Below the pieces are notes generated by a model, which was not told where the DNA came from, made no database searches, and saw nothing but the letters and a program-made list of their open reading frames with translations. Position numbers and translations under genes: made by a program. 49,446 nucleotides of DNA from NCBI GenBank assembly GCA_937893675.1, contig CALBGI010000028.1:1-49446 (forward strand). The letters run 5' to 3'. The stretch's first letter is position 1. Every line of letters begins with the position of its first letter. Origin of the DNA: an uncultured Blautia sp. (GTDB lineage: Bacteria; Bacillota; Clostridia; Lachnospirales; Lachnospiraceae). Shown here piece by piece: positions 40,872 through 48,685 of this stretch.

Positions 40872-42296
40872 ATGAAAAATAAAGAAGTAAAAGGAATTCT
40901 TGCTCTGGTGGTTGTCACTGCTCTCTCCTTCGGAGTGATTGCCGGTTCCAGAGCCTTGGCACAGGATATGACCGGAAATACACAGACCGGTGAAACCGCA
41001 GTTGTAGAAGAATACGATGTAAGCGGCACAGAAAATATAGATTCCGCAGCCAAAACCGAAGACGGCTATCTTGTAACCGTCCGCGAAAAAGGCTACGGCG
41101 GAGACATTGTTTTGAACGTAGCTTTTGACGACACCGCAGCCACCATTTCAAAAGTGGAGGTTGTCGAGCAGTCCGAGACAGAAGGACTTGGCGCAAAAAT
41201 CGCTGAGCCGGAGTTCCTCAGCCAGTTTGAGGGAGTTTCCGCTCCTGTCTATCTGCCCGGTATGAGCGCAGAAGGTGATGACACTTCCGCAGCTTCCCAG
41301 GAAGAAAGTACTGCAGAGGACAATGCGGCTTTGGAGGCTCTTGAAGGTGCAGAACTCACCGACGGAACCTACACCGCTTCCACAGATTCCTACGATGACA
41401 GCGGCTTCATGGATGAAGTTTCCCTCACCGTCAAGGACGGAAAGATCACTGAGGTTACCTGGGACGCTGTCACTGAAGACGGCTCCAAAAAGAGCGTCAT
41501 GTCCGAAAACGGCGAGTATGTTATGACCGAGGACGGCCCCACCTGGAAGGAACAGGCAGAAGCTCTGGCTGACGCTCTGGTAGAAAACCAGTCTCTTGGC
41601 TTTTTCAACACCGATGAAGCCGGAAAAACAGATTCCGTCTCCGGCGTGAGCATTTCCATCGGCGGATTCATAAGCCTGGCACAGCAGTGTCTGGAAGAGG
41701 CTGCCGGTATGAAAGCTTCCCAAAATCCGCTGGATGGCGCAGAGCTTACCGACGGAACTTATACCGCTTCCACAGATTCCTACGATGACAGCGGCTTCAT
41801 GGATGAGGTTTCCCTCACCGTCAAGGACGGAAAGATCACTGAGGTTACCTGGGACGCTGTCACTGAAGACGGCTCCAAAAAGAGCGTCATGTCCGAAAAC
41901 GGCGAGTATGTTATGACCGAGGACGGCCCCACCTGGAAGGAACAGGCAGAAGCTCTGGCTGACGCTCTGGTAGAAAACCAGTCTCTTGGCTTTTTCAACA
42001 CCGATGAAGCCGGAAAAACAGATTCCGTCTCCGGTGTGAGCATCTCCATCGGCGGATTCATAAGCCTGGCAGAACAGTGCCTGGCAGAGGCTGCCGGCGT
42101 TGAACTGCCTGCAGAAGAAGCTAAGGCCGAGGACACGACTGCTGAGGATACGACTGAAGCCGATGATACTGCAGCTGAAAATGCGGACAGCGCAGCTTCC
42201 GGCACAGTAGACGGTATCTCCGGCGCGACAATCTCTTCCACTGCTGCCGTAACTGCTATCAACAACGCATACAGCTTCCTGCAGACAGTAAAGTAA
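40872..42296 (+). CDS. rnfG: Oversized RnfG with two inserted repeat domains
   Basis: A 474-residue protein, over twice the normal RnfG length of about 200. An N-terminal membrane helix (ILALVVVTALSFGVIAGSRA) is followed by the first half of the FMN-binding domain, about residues 55-125. Then come two nearly identical units of 130 residues, from about 157 and 287, each with LTDGTYTASTDSYDDSGFMD, a GKITEVTWDAVTEDG block, and SVSGVSISIGGF. An acidic Thr/Glu/Asp linker leads to the C-terminal DGISGATISSTA, the FMN attachment motif, near residue 450. The units resemble FMN_bind-like secreted domains but have SGVS instead of SGAT. GGGAGG fixes the start. Confidence 0.88.
   Translation: MKNKEVKGILALVVVTALSFGVIAGSRALAQDMTGNTQTGETAVVEEYDVSGTENIDSAAKTEDGYLVTVREKGYGGDIVLNVAFDDTAATISKVEVVEQSETEGLGAKIAEPEFLSQFEGVSAPVYLPGMSAEGDDTSAASQEESTAEDNAALEALEGAELTDGTYTASTDSYDDSGFMDEVSLTVKDGKITEVTWDAVTEDGSKKSVMSENGEYVMTEDGPTWKEQAEALADALVENQSLGFFNTDEAGKTDSVSGVSISIGGFISLAQQCLEEAAGMKASQNPLDGAELTDGTYTASTDSYDDSGFMDEVSLTVKDGKITEVTWDAVTEDGSKKSVMSENGEYVMTEDGPTWKEQAEALADALVENQSLGFFNTDEAGKTDSVSGVSISIGGFISLAEQCLAEAAGVELPAEEAKAEDTTAEDTTEADDTAAENADSAASGTVDGISGATISSTAAVTAINNAYSFLQTVK
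41350..42090 (+). repeat. 390-bp intragenic direct repeat in rnfG
   Basis: Bases from about 41373 to 41690 recur 390 bp later, from 41763 to 42080, with only a few differences (for example gaagtt/gaggtt near 41420 and 41810). A recent in-frame duplication. Confidence 0.93.
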
Positions 42297-42315
42297 AAAA
42301 CGGAGGATTCAGTAT

Positions 42316-43083
42316 ATGAAACTAAAATATCCGGCTGAAGCCTTTGCCCTGGGAATCATCCTTTTTTCTGCCGGCATGAAAGAAGCCTTTGCCGCCGGAA
42401 TCCTGGTGATTCTTACGGCCACCTTTGCTGAGTTTCTCAGGAATCTTCTGATAAACGCAGTCCCTGAATGGAGCCTTCGCCTGTGTGTATTTATCGCTTC
42501 CGGCGCTCTGTGTGCCTCCGCTTTTCTCACAGGTTTTGCTGCTCTCGGTATTACGCTTTCCACCGGAACCTGGGTTATGTGTGCTGTGGTTGGCCTTCTC
42601 TGCGCCCGCCATGCACTCTCCGGCTCCGTGGAGACCATGTATGGGGATTTGTTCTTTGAAGGCGCAGTTGCCTGGGGCTTCTGGGTTCTTCTGGCCATCG
42701 CAAGAGAGTTCATGGGAAGCGGAATGATTTTCGGAAATACCGTTTTTCAGGCATCTTTCCAGTCCAAAACATTCCTGGAAAGCACCTTTGCTTTTCTCAC
42801 TGCCGGTCTGGTACTGGCGTTTACAAACGGCGTTCTCAAAAAGAACTGCAAGGGCCTCAACAGCCTGCTGGTATTCATCCCCGCTGCTATTTTGGTAAGA
42901 CCCTTTTCCATGGACAGCTTCGGAGAAGCCATTGGTATTGCATGGACCATTCTCGTACCTGTTGTACTGTTTTTGTCCGTAAAGAAAACCCTTCAGTTTT
43001 CCAGAACTGGTAAGGCTTATCGCGGACTGCCGACAGAGATGCTGGCCGCAGGGTTTATTTATATGATATTGAGTATCTACTAA
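42316..43083 (+). CDS. RnfE/RnfA-like membrane subunit
   Basis: A 255-residue protein with about seven to eight helices. The WVLLAIAREFMGSGMIFG segment matches the RnfE form of the conserved Rnf/Nqr block (I-R-E-x-x-G-x-G-x-x-F-G), and FFEGAVAWGFW and VFIPAAILVRP fit less closely. In the full complex RnfA and RnfE form a pseudo-symmetric pair that holds an iron centre in the membrane. Only one such gene is present here. It follows rnfG after 19 bp with CGGAGG. Confidence 0.72.
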   Translation: MKLKYPAEAFALGIILFSAGMKEAFAAGILVILTATFAEFLRNLLINAVPEWSLRLCVFIASGALCASAFLTGFAALGITLSTGTWVMCAVVGLLCARHALSGSVETMYGDLFFEGAVAWGFWVLLAIAREFMGSGMIFGNTVFQASFQSKTFLESTFAFLTAGLVLAFTNGVLKKNCKGLNSLLVFIPAAILVRPFSMDSFGEAIGIAWTILVPVVLFLSVKKTLQFSRTGKAYRGLPTEMLAAGFIYMILSIY

Positions 43084-43109
43084 AAATAAACAAAAAGGAT
43101 ATTACAAAA

Positions 43110-43173
43110 ATAACGCTCCGTTGGTACCCTTGCCGATTGCCCAGCATGCGACAAATCCAACGGAGCGCTATTT
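43110..43173. terminator. Terminator between the Rnf-like operon and apbE
   Basis: CGCTCCGTTGG (43114-43124) pairs with CCAACGGAGCG (43157-43167); outer ATA/TAT and T-run follow (CTATTTTTA). It can act in both directions. Confidence 0.8.
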
Positions 43174-43188
43174 TTAGCACTCTTTTTA

Positions 43189-44223
43189 TTATTCTGTATA
43201 TATCAGTTCTAACTCTTCCTCCAGCCCTTTTGTAAGATAGAGCTCCCCGTCCGCTGTAATAAAAACTGCATGAATGCCGTCCAGCGATTCCACAAGCGCC
43301 ATTCCTTCTTCCAGGCCAAGGGCAAAACAAGAGGTACTTAAACCGTCTCCGTCCACGGATTTATCTGAAATAATGGTGACAGAAACCAGGTCATTCTCAT
43401 AGGGATAGCCTGTTTTGGGATTCAAAATGTGATGATAAAGTGTCCCGTTTTTTTCAAAATACCGCTCATAAATCCCCGAGGAAACTACGGATTTATCTTC
43501 TATTTCCACCGTTGCCACGGTCTCACTTCTGCCTGCAAAAGGCCGCTGAATCCCGATACGGAAAGGTTTATTATCCGGACGTTTTCCAACACAGAGCACA
43601 TTTCCTCCAAGGTCAATGATCGCACTTTTCACGCCTTTGGAAATAAGAAATTCTTTCATCTTATCTGCAATATAACCCTTGGCAATCGCTCCCAGATCAA
43701 GACCCATTCCCTGTTTTTCAAACCGAATCCTGGCATCTGAGAGCTCCACATTCTTATAATTTACAAGAGGCAGTGCCTCTTCTATTTCTGTCTTTGCAGG
43801 AATCTTTTTGGCCCCGGAAGTAAAATCCCAAAGAGAAGAAACCGGCGCAACCGTAATATCAAATGCCCCCTTAGAAATCTTACTATACTCCAGACCTTTT
43901 GCCGTTAATGCTGCAAGCTCGGGTGATATATCAAAGGTTTTTCCGTCCTCAGAGGGAAGCTCCTGCCGGTTTAAGCGGTATAGCTCGCTTTCTGCAAGCG
44001 TCCTGCTGAAAACCTTCTCATACTGGTCACACAAGTCCATCACTTCCTGCAGAAGGCTCTCGTCCTGAGAGTCATAAATTGTTACTTTTACAATCGTGTT
44101 CAATTTAAAGGAAGTTGCACTGACAGGTTCTTTTTGCTGATTCTTCATGTAAAAGAATACAAACCCTGCCAGTACAACTGCCAAAATTCCGATAATAATC
44201 GCTGTCTGCTTTTTATTTGTCAT
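43189..44223 (-). CDS. apbE: FAD:protein FMN transferase ApbE
   Basis: A 344-residue extracytoplasmic enzyme that attaches FMN from FAD to Thr in S-G-A-T motifs of RnfG/RnfD-type proteins. An N-terminal membrane anchor (IIIGILAVVLAGFVFFYM) replaces the usual lipobox. Motifs: LDLGAIAKGYIADKM, IDLGGNVLCVGKRP, HHILNPKTGYPYENDLVSVT and DGLSTSCFALGLEEG for FAD and Mg binding. It faces the Rnf-like operon, whose RnfD and RnfG carry the target motifs, so they are its natural substrates. Confidence 0.95.
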   Translation of the reverse strand: MTNKKQTAIIIGILAVVLAGFVFFYMKNQQKEPVSATSFKLNTIVKVTIYDSQDESLLQEVMDLCDQYEKVFSRTLAESELYRLNRQELPSEDGKTFDISPELAALTAKGLEYSKISKGAFDITVAPVSSLWDFTSGAKKIPAKTEIEEALPLVNYKNVELSDARIRFEKQGMGLDLGAIAKGYIADKMKEFLISKGVKSAIIDLGGNVLCVGKRPDNKPFRIGIQRPFAGRSETVATVEIEDKSVVSSGIYERYFEKNGTLYHHILNPKTGYPYENDLVSVTIISDKSVDGDGLSTSCFALGLEEGMALVESLDGIHAVFITADGELYLTKGLEEELELIYTE

Positions 44224-44309
44224 AGCTTCTCCTGATGATATTTTTCTTTATGATATCCTATTATAAGAAAAACATCCCCAAAAGACAACCTGCATTTGCA
44301 GCCAAACTC

Positions 44310-45464
44310 CTATTTGTTCAGCTCGTAATACCGCGTGTGTTCTTCACTGCCGTAATGCTCATTTGCCACCCAGTAGCTTGTTCGGTCTGTGAGATTATAA
44401 ACCACACTATGCACCGTCGTTCCTTTTGTCACGTCTCCGTCCACCAGCCAGGTACGTCTTCCCACACCCGCCAGCAAATCCATTGCCTCCTGCTCATCTG
44501 ACACAATTCCCGCACAGCCGTCCAGCTTTTCTGTCAGATACTCATAACGGTCCAGACCACCCGGTTCATCCCCTTCTTCGTAGTAACCCGGTACAAGAAT
44601 AAAATTGGTGACGGTCTGATAAGGCTTTTCATTTCTTGTGATACGAAGTTCCCGCTTACTTCCGTCATTGTCCGTCTGGTCTGTACCGTTTACCCACTCC
44701 AAAACTGCGCTGTTTCCCTGTGCGTCTGCAACCATATAGTGGTAAGAAGTGTTGGCGGAATCATGCAGATCATACTCCGAAATCAGCGCAATTGCCTCCT
44801 CCACATCATCTGCATAATCCAGTATCAGACGCAGCATGGTAGTGGAAGTCAAATCCGGTTTCGACGTATCCTGGCTGGTTGCCACAGTCTCTTTTCCCTG
44901 GTAGGTCATGTAAATTCCACAGCTTACGCCGGCATCGTTCACGCCGTCCAATGGCACAAAAGGCGCTGCCAGCATTTTGATTTTATCCGACAAACCATCC
45001 ACGCCTTTTTCTGTGTCAATTCCGATAAACTGCAAATCCACAGTAGACACAGACGCATGTCTTCCATTCCCTGGATTGGTGTGCACAATGGCGGTATTCG
45101 TCTGGTCAAAATCATAGTTTCTTCCAAACAGATAATCTCCATCTTCCGTCTGTGCCGTAAAGGAAGAGCAAGCAATATCGGACTCCTCAATACTCATGGG
45201 AATCAATCCCTTTGTAATTTTTCCGGTAATAAAAGAAATCAATTCCTGATCGTTTTCTGCTCCCCCTTGCTCCAAAAACTCGTCAAAATAATAATCCCCG
45301 GCAATATTCATCTCGTATGTGTAACCATCTTTATGGGACAAATCCTGCTCTATAATCTGCTCTATGGAAAGCAAACTTTTGATTTCATTTCCCCACATTA
45401 CATAAACAGAAACACCCAATGCTGCCACTATTGCACCTATGCCGATTAAAATCTTCTTTTTCAT
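44310..45464 (-). CDS. Membrane-anchored linear-amide C-N hydrolase (choloylglycine hydrolase-like)
   Basis: A 384-residue Ntn hydrolase. An N-terminal membrane helix (residues 5-24) and about 70 residues precede the catalytic Cys99 (SDIACSSFT). Next come RNYDFD (R115, N116, D118) and the substrate-loop residues near NDAGVSCGIYMTYQG. These fit the penicillin-V-acylase/bile-salt-hydrolase/acid-amidase superfamily, in which the Cys becomes N-terminal after cleavage; here cleavage must remove 98 residues. True bile salt hydrolases start directly with the Cys and have no anchor, so bile salts are only one possible substrate; N-acyl amides are another. It follows the MarR gene after 9 bp. Confidence 0.88.
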   Translation of the reverse strand: MKKKILIGIGAIVAALGVSVYVMWGNEIKSLLSIEQIIEQDLSHKDGYTYEMNIAGDYYFDEFLEQGGAENDQELISFITGKITKGLIPMSIEESDIACSSFTAQTEDGDYLFGRNYDFDQTNTAIVHTNPGNGRHASVSTVDLQFIGIDTEKGVDGLSDKIKMLAAPFVPLDGVNDAGVSCGIYMTYQGKETVATSQDTSKPDLTSTTMLRLILDYADDVEEAIALISEYDLHDSANTSYHYMVADAQGNSAVLEWVNGTDQTDNDGSKRELRITRNEKPYQTVTNFILVPGYYEEGDEPGGLDRYEYLTEKLDGCAGIVSDEQEAMDLLAGVGRRTWLVDGDVTKGTTVHSVVYNLTDRTSYWVANEHYGSEEHTRYYELNK

Positions 45465-45473
45465 AATATCTCC

Positions 45474-45935
45474 TCAAAATTCCCCTTTTTCTTTTTGCCT
45501 TTCAAAATACGCCGAAAAATTATTCATAATGATTTCCAGCGTTTCATACAACACTTCCCTCTGCTCATCTTTAATGCCCTCTCCGATGACAGACAGTACA
45601 TACTGCACTCTTTCTTCCATTCTTTCTGCAAGCTTTTTTCCTTCATCCGTGAGGTACAAAAGGCTTCGGTACGTACGCTTTTCATCCGTTTTATCTGCAT
45701 AAACATATCCCAACGAAGTCAGCTGTTTCAGGCACCTGGAAATCGCTGCCTTATCCTCCCGGCACAACTGTGTCAGCTGACCAGACGTCAATCCCTGTCT
45801 GTTTTTGTTCAGATAATACAGACACATCGTGTGCATGGCATGAAGACCAAACTGCTGCATTTCTATTTCCTTGATTTTTTGAATATAACGATTAAACTGC
45901 AGCATATAGCCGGTAAATGCCTCAAATCGCTCCAT
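45474..45935 (-). CDS. MarR family transcriptional regulator
   Basis: A 153-residue MarR protein: HTH TSGQLTQLCREDKAAISRCL with KQLTSLGYVYADKTDEKRTY as recognition helix and wing, and long dimerisation helices at both ends. The ATG at 45935 follows GGGGGAATCCTC. It leads the operon with the amide hydrolase. The promoter region carries two copies of one palindrome (45955-45970 and 45992-46007), so it most likely represses its own operon and reacts to a small molecule related to the hydrolase substrate. Confidence 0.93.
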   Translation of the reverse strand: MERFEAFTGYMLQFNRYIQKIKEIEMQQFGLHAMHTMCLYYLNKNRQGLTSGQLTQLCREDKAAISRCLKQLTSLGYVYADKTDEKRTYRSLLYLTDEGKKLAERMEERVQYVLSVIGEGIKDEQREVLYETLEIIMNNFSAYFERQKEKGEF

Positions 45936-45954
45936 GAGGATTCCCCCTTTCATT

Positions 45955-46007
45955 TGTTGAAAAATCAACATGTGAGATTATACTCTCATCTTGTTGAAAA
46001 ATCAACA
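45955..46007 (-). promoter_or_regulatory. MarR promoter with twin operators
   Basis: The palindrome TGTTGAAAAATCAACA occurs at 45955-45970 and again at 45992-46007. On the minus strand the promoter is TTGATT-N17-TATAAT; its -35 box lies within the distal palindrome, and the proximal one covers the start region. This is a textbook repressor layout. Confidence 0.88.
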
Positions 46008-46027
46008 TCTTTTTTCACAAAATATAT

Positions 46028-46068
46028 CCCGCTCTCCAACTGCAATATTTTCACTGTCAGAAAGCGGG
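46028..46068 (-). terminator. Terminator-like hairpin after the first MerR gene
   Basis: CCCGCT and AGCGGG arms with a 29-nt inner part; on the minus strand followed by ATATATTTTGTG. Confidence 0.45.
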
Positions 46069-46075
46069 CATCTCC

Positions 46076-46915
46076 TTACCGATCTGTTACGGACTTTTTC
46101 ATAAGCCCCACAAGCAAAAGTCCCAAAAATACAGCTGCATCCACTGCGAGCAATACCGTGACATGCTTTACCATATGGTGAAGATATAAAATAGAAAAAA
46201 TCTCCACACTCAAAATAACAAAACAGAAAAAATTTGTGACATAATCTGCAATCAGATTCCTATTTACACTATCTGGTATCTGCAGCTTCCATGCCAGATA
46301 CGGCCGAAGCCACCGCCGCAAAATCACACAAAACACAGGATATGCAAAGATAAAAATCCGGTTTACTTCATTGCTGATTTCCCCGTCTGCCCACTGTACC
46401 GGTATCTTATCCGGAAGTCCAGGATAGAAAATAAGAGCTGCCAGAAGACTTACAGTCGCAAGGATTCCCCATACCATAACACCGCCCCACAAATACAAAA
46501 AGCTGACAGAATCCACTCGAAAAACCCCGGGATTTGCCGCCACATATGCGGGCATTTCCGGCACATAAGCTTCTACGTCAAGCTCCTCATAGCTCACCGG
46601 CTCTGCTGCAAGCATTTGAGCACAAATAGTTCTTGCCTGTTCCAAATCGTTTACCTGCTTGTCCAGGGTTTCTGCCTGCTCCCGTACTGCTTCCATTAAG
46701 GGCATCTCCTTATTGATAATCCGGTAAATGCTCTCCACCGAAATGCCCAATGTCCGCAGATAGGCTATCTTTTTTATTTCCTCTACATCCTGCTGCGAAT
46801 ATTCCCGATAATCATTCTTCTCGTTTCGTGCAGGATGAATCAGCTTTTCTTTTTCGTAAAACCGAAGATTGGAACGGGATAACCCGGTCTGCTCTTCCAC
46901 CTCTTTAATTGTCAT
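46076..46915 (-). CDS. MerR family regulator with a membrane domain
   Basis: A 279-residue protein. Residues 1-70 are a MerR winged helix (MTIKEVEEQTGLSRSNLRFY, EKEKLIHPARNEKNDYREYS). A coiled-coil of about 30 residues follows. The C-terminal half has four to five membrane helices and a DUF1648-like LPDKIPVQWADGEISNEVNR motif after the first helix pair. So it is a membrane-bound regulator that may sense envelope or solute changes directly. AAGGAG precedes the ATG at 46915. It is divergent from a second MerR gene. Confidence 0.9.
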   Translation of the reverse strand: MTIKEVEEQTGLSRSNLRFYEKEKLIHPARNEKNDYREYSQQDVEEIKKIAYLRTLGISVESIYRIINKEMPLMEAVREQAETLDKQVNDLEQARTICAQMLAAEPVSYEELDVEAYVPEMPAYVAANPGVFRVDSVSFLYLWGGVMVWGILATVSLLAALIFYPGLPDKIPVQWADGEISNEVNRIFIFAYPVFCVILRRWLRPYLAWKLQIPDSVNRNLIADYVTNFFCFVILSVEIFSILYLHHMVKHVTVLLAVDAAVFLGLLLVGLMKKSVTDR

Positions 46916-46977
46916 AAAACGCTCTCCTTCAACCACCAAACGCCTGCCTGCATGGCAAAAATTTGGTTTTTTCTTTC

Positions 46978-47008
46978 TTTATACAGTATAAACCAGGTTT
47001 ACAGTCAA
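46978..47008 (-). promoter_or_regulatory. MerR-type promoter of the membrane MerR gene
   Basis: On the minus strand TTGACT and TATAAA with a 19-bp spacer that contains the dyad TAAACCTGGTTTA. Long 19-bp spacers with a central dyad are typical of promoters untwisted by MerR proteins. Confidence 0.75.
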
Positions 47009-47037
47009 GAGAATCCCCGAAAAAGTACAAAAAAGTA

Positions 47038-47068
47038 TTGACTGCGACGCTGCGTGATAGTGTATTCT
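47038..47068 (+). promoter_or_regulatory. MerR-type promoter of the TipA-like gene
   Basis: TTGACT (47038-47043) and TATTCT (47063-47068) with a 19-bp spacer. Within it is the interrupted dyad ACT-N3-ACG-N3-CGT-N3-AGT (47041-47061). Confidence 0.75.
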
Positions 47069-47139
47069 GTATTTGTAAAGCAAAACAGATTTTCGCCGAC
47101 TGTTTCTGTTCTGCCAGTCTACACGCCCAAGGAGCTGAT

Positions 47140-48003
47140 ATGATGAAAACGATAAGTCAGATTGCTAAATTAACCGGAATAAGCGTTCGCACTCTGCAGT
47201 ATTATGATGAAATCGGGCTGCTGAAACCAAGCGGTTTCACTCCCTCGGGCTATCGCCTGTACAATGAAGAAGCTTTGCAGACATTACAACAAATTTTATT
47301 TTTTAAGGAGCTTGATTTTTCCTTGAAGGACATTCGCAAAATCATGCAAAATCCGGATTTCGACAGGCATTCTGCCTTCAAAAAACAAAAAGAACTGCTG
47401 CTTTTGAAACGCAATCGGACAGACCGGCTCATACAGCTTCTGGAGCGTCTTGAGAAAGGAGAACAATGTATGAGTTTCAAAGAATTCGATTTATCAGAGT
47501 ATATCCACGCATTAGAAGATTTTAAAGGAAGCAATGCCGAAGATATCATCAAACACTGGGGCAGCATCGAAAATTTCGATGTATTTATTCAGAAAATCAA
47601 AGAGGATGAGCCTGAAGTAGCCAAACTTGCCATCAAGCAATTCGGCAGCATCGAAAAATACACGGAAGCCATGAAATATAACCTGGAACATATTTCCGAA
47701 ATCATGGACAAGCCACTCACAGAGGATGTTCAAAAAATCGCGGAATGCTCCGATATGCTGTACCGCAGGCTGACCGCTGATTTAACAAAAGATGTTTCCT
47801 CACCCGAGATACAGACTGTTGTTCAGGAAATACTGCAGTTTATTCAAAAATACAGCACAGATGCAAGCTTTGATAAACCGCTTTTAAACGTGCTTATGGA
47901 CTCCTATGCCAATGCGTATATCAAAACCATTACCGACACAAAGTACAAAATAGGGGCTGCAGATTATATTGTAAGCGCTTTGCGGTATTATGCAGAACAC
48001 TGA
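47140..48003 (+). CDS. MerR family regulator, TipAL type
   Basis: A 287-residue protein with a MerR DNA-binding domain at about 3-75 (ISQIAKLTGISVRTLQYYDE, IGLLKPSGFTPSGYRLYNEE), a coiled-coil at about 78-110, and a helical C-terminal domain of the TipAS kind (about 150-287; YNLEHISEIMDKPLTEDVQK; FIQKYSTDASFDKPLLNVLM). TipAS domains trap small, often thiopeptide or other hydrophobic compounds. AAGGAG lies five bases before the first of two ATGs. It probably activates its own promoter, with a 19-bp spacer. Confidence 0.92.
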   Translation: MMKTISQIAKLTGISVRTLQYYDEIGLLKPSGFTPSGYRLYNEEALQTLQQILFFKELDFSLKDIRKIMQNPDFDRHSAFKKQKELLLLKRNRTDRLIQLLERLEKGEQCMSFKEFDLSEYIHALEDFKGSNAEDIIKHWGSIENFDVFIQKIKEDEPEVAKLAIKQFGSIEKYTEAMKYNLEHISEIMDKPLTEDVQKIAECSDMLYRRLTADLTKDVSSPEIQTVVQEILQFIQKYSTDASFDKPLLNVLMDSYANAYIKTITDTKYKIGAADYIVSALRYYAEH

Positions 48004-48076
48004 TTTATTTCAATACATCTCATGTTGAGATTTATCCATTTACCATAATGAAAACTAATCGTCTTCGGCATAGAAA

Positions 48077-48125
48077 GAGCCAAGAAAACCTGTAGAGCAG
48101 GCATTTCTTGGCTCATGTATTTTAT
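48077..48125 (+). terminator. Terminator of the TipA-like gene
   Basis: GAGCCAAGAAA pairs with TTTCTTGGCTC, with an inner CCTG/CAGG stem; followed by ATGTATTTTATT. Bases 48126-48257 hold nothing I can support. Confidence 0.8.
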
Positions 48126-48257
48126 TCAAATTCCTTTGCGGACTACCTTTCATATAGGGCAGATTATATAATTAGCGCCACTGCAATCGAACATTTGTTT
48201 TGTTTCTCGTACTTTCCGTACCGTTCATGAAGAGATAAACTCCAAAATAATTCCATT

Positions 48258-48446
48258 CTACTCTTTGTTATTTTGTTGCTCTTCTCTTGCATAGAGGAGA
48301 TCCAATGCCTGACACACAACACCACTCATACTCTGATAATGTCGCTCTGCATACTCGACAAGCCTCTGCTTTTGCTCCGGAGTCACCCGTACTCGTATGT
48401 TTTCTTCTTTACCATCTTTTGGTGTTTTTCTTGCCAAACATATCAC
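48258..48446 (-). CDS. Small ribbon-helix-helix-type DNA-binding protein
   Basis: A 62-residue basic protein. NIRVRVTPEQKQRLVEYAER gives the strand and first helix, and SMSGVVCQALDLLYAREE the second helix of an Arc/CopG-like fold. The GTG at 48446 is close behind GGAAGG; a TTG three codons later is an alternative start. A promoter with TTGACA and TAAACT lies upstream, preceded by five 10-11 bp direct repeats. Such proteins often control their own gene or belong to mobile elements and toxin pairs; no toxin gene is seen beside it. Confidence 0.8.
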   Translation of the reverse strand: MICLARKTPKDGKEENIRVRVTPEQKQRLVEYAERHYQSMSGVVCQALDLLYAREEQQNNKE

Positions 48447-48463
48447 TTCCCTTCCACAAGTAT

Positions 48464-48493
48464 AGTTTACTACTGATTACTACAAAATGTCAA
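48464..48493 (-). promoter_or_regulatory. Promoter of the RHH gene
   Basis: On the minus strand TTGACA (48493-48488) and TAAACT (48469-48464) with an 18-bp spacer; GTAGTA occurs twice within it and may be the RHH operator. Confidence 0.7.
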
Positions 48494-48522
48494 TCTATTT
48501 TTGTTATTTATCTATATATTCT

Positions 48523-48576
48523 CTTGGACTAACCTTGAGCTCATTTTGAGCTATCTTTGACTAATCTTAGACTAAT
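48523..48576 (-). repeat. Five tandem 10-11 bp repeats upstream of the RHH gene
   Basis: On the + strand: CTTGGACTAAC, CTTGAGCTCAT, TTTGAGCTATC, TTTGACTAAT, CTTAGACTAAT, one after another. They are spaced about one helical turn and end 30 bp before the -35 box. Bases 48577-48685 show nothing further. Confidence 0.6.
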
Positions 48577-48685
48577 TTACTTCGCACTCCTGTAGATCTT
48601 TATCTACAATCTCCCAGTAACCATTCTTTGGAGAGCCATGTCTTATAAGAATAGCATACTCTTCTAAGCTGTATCATAAGCGGTG

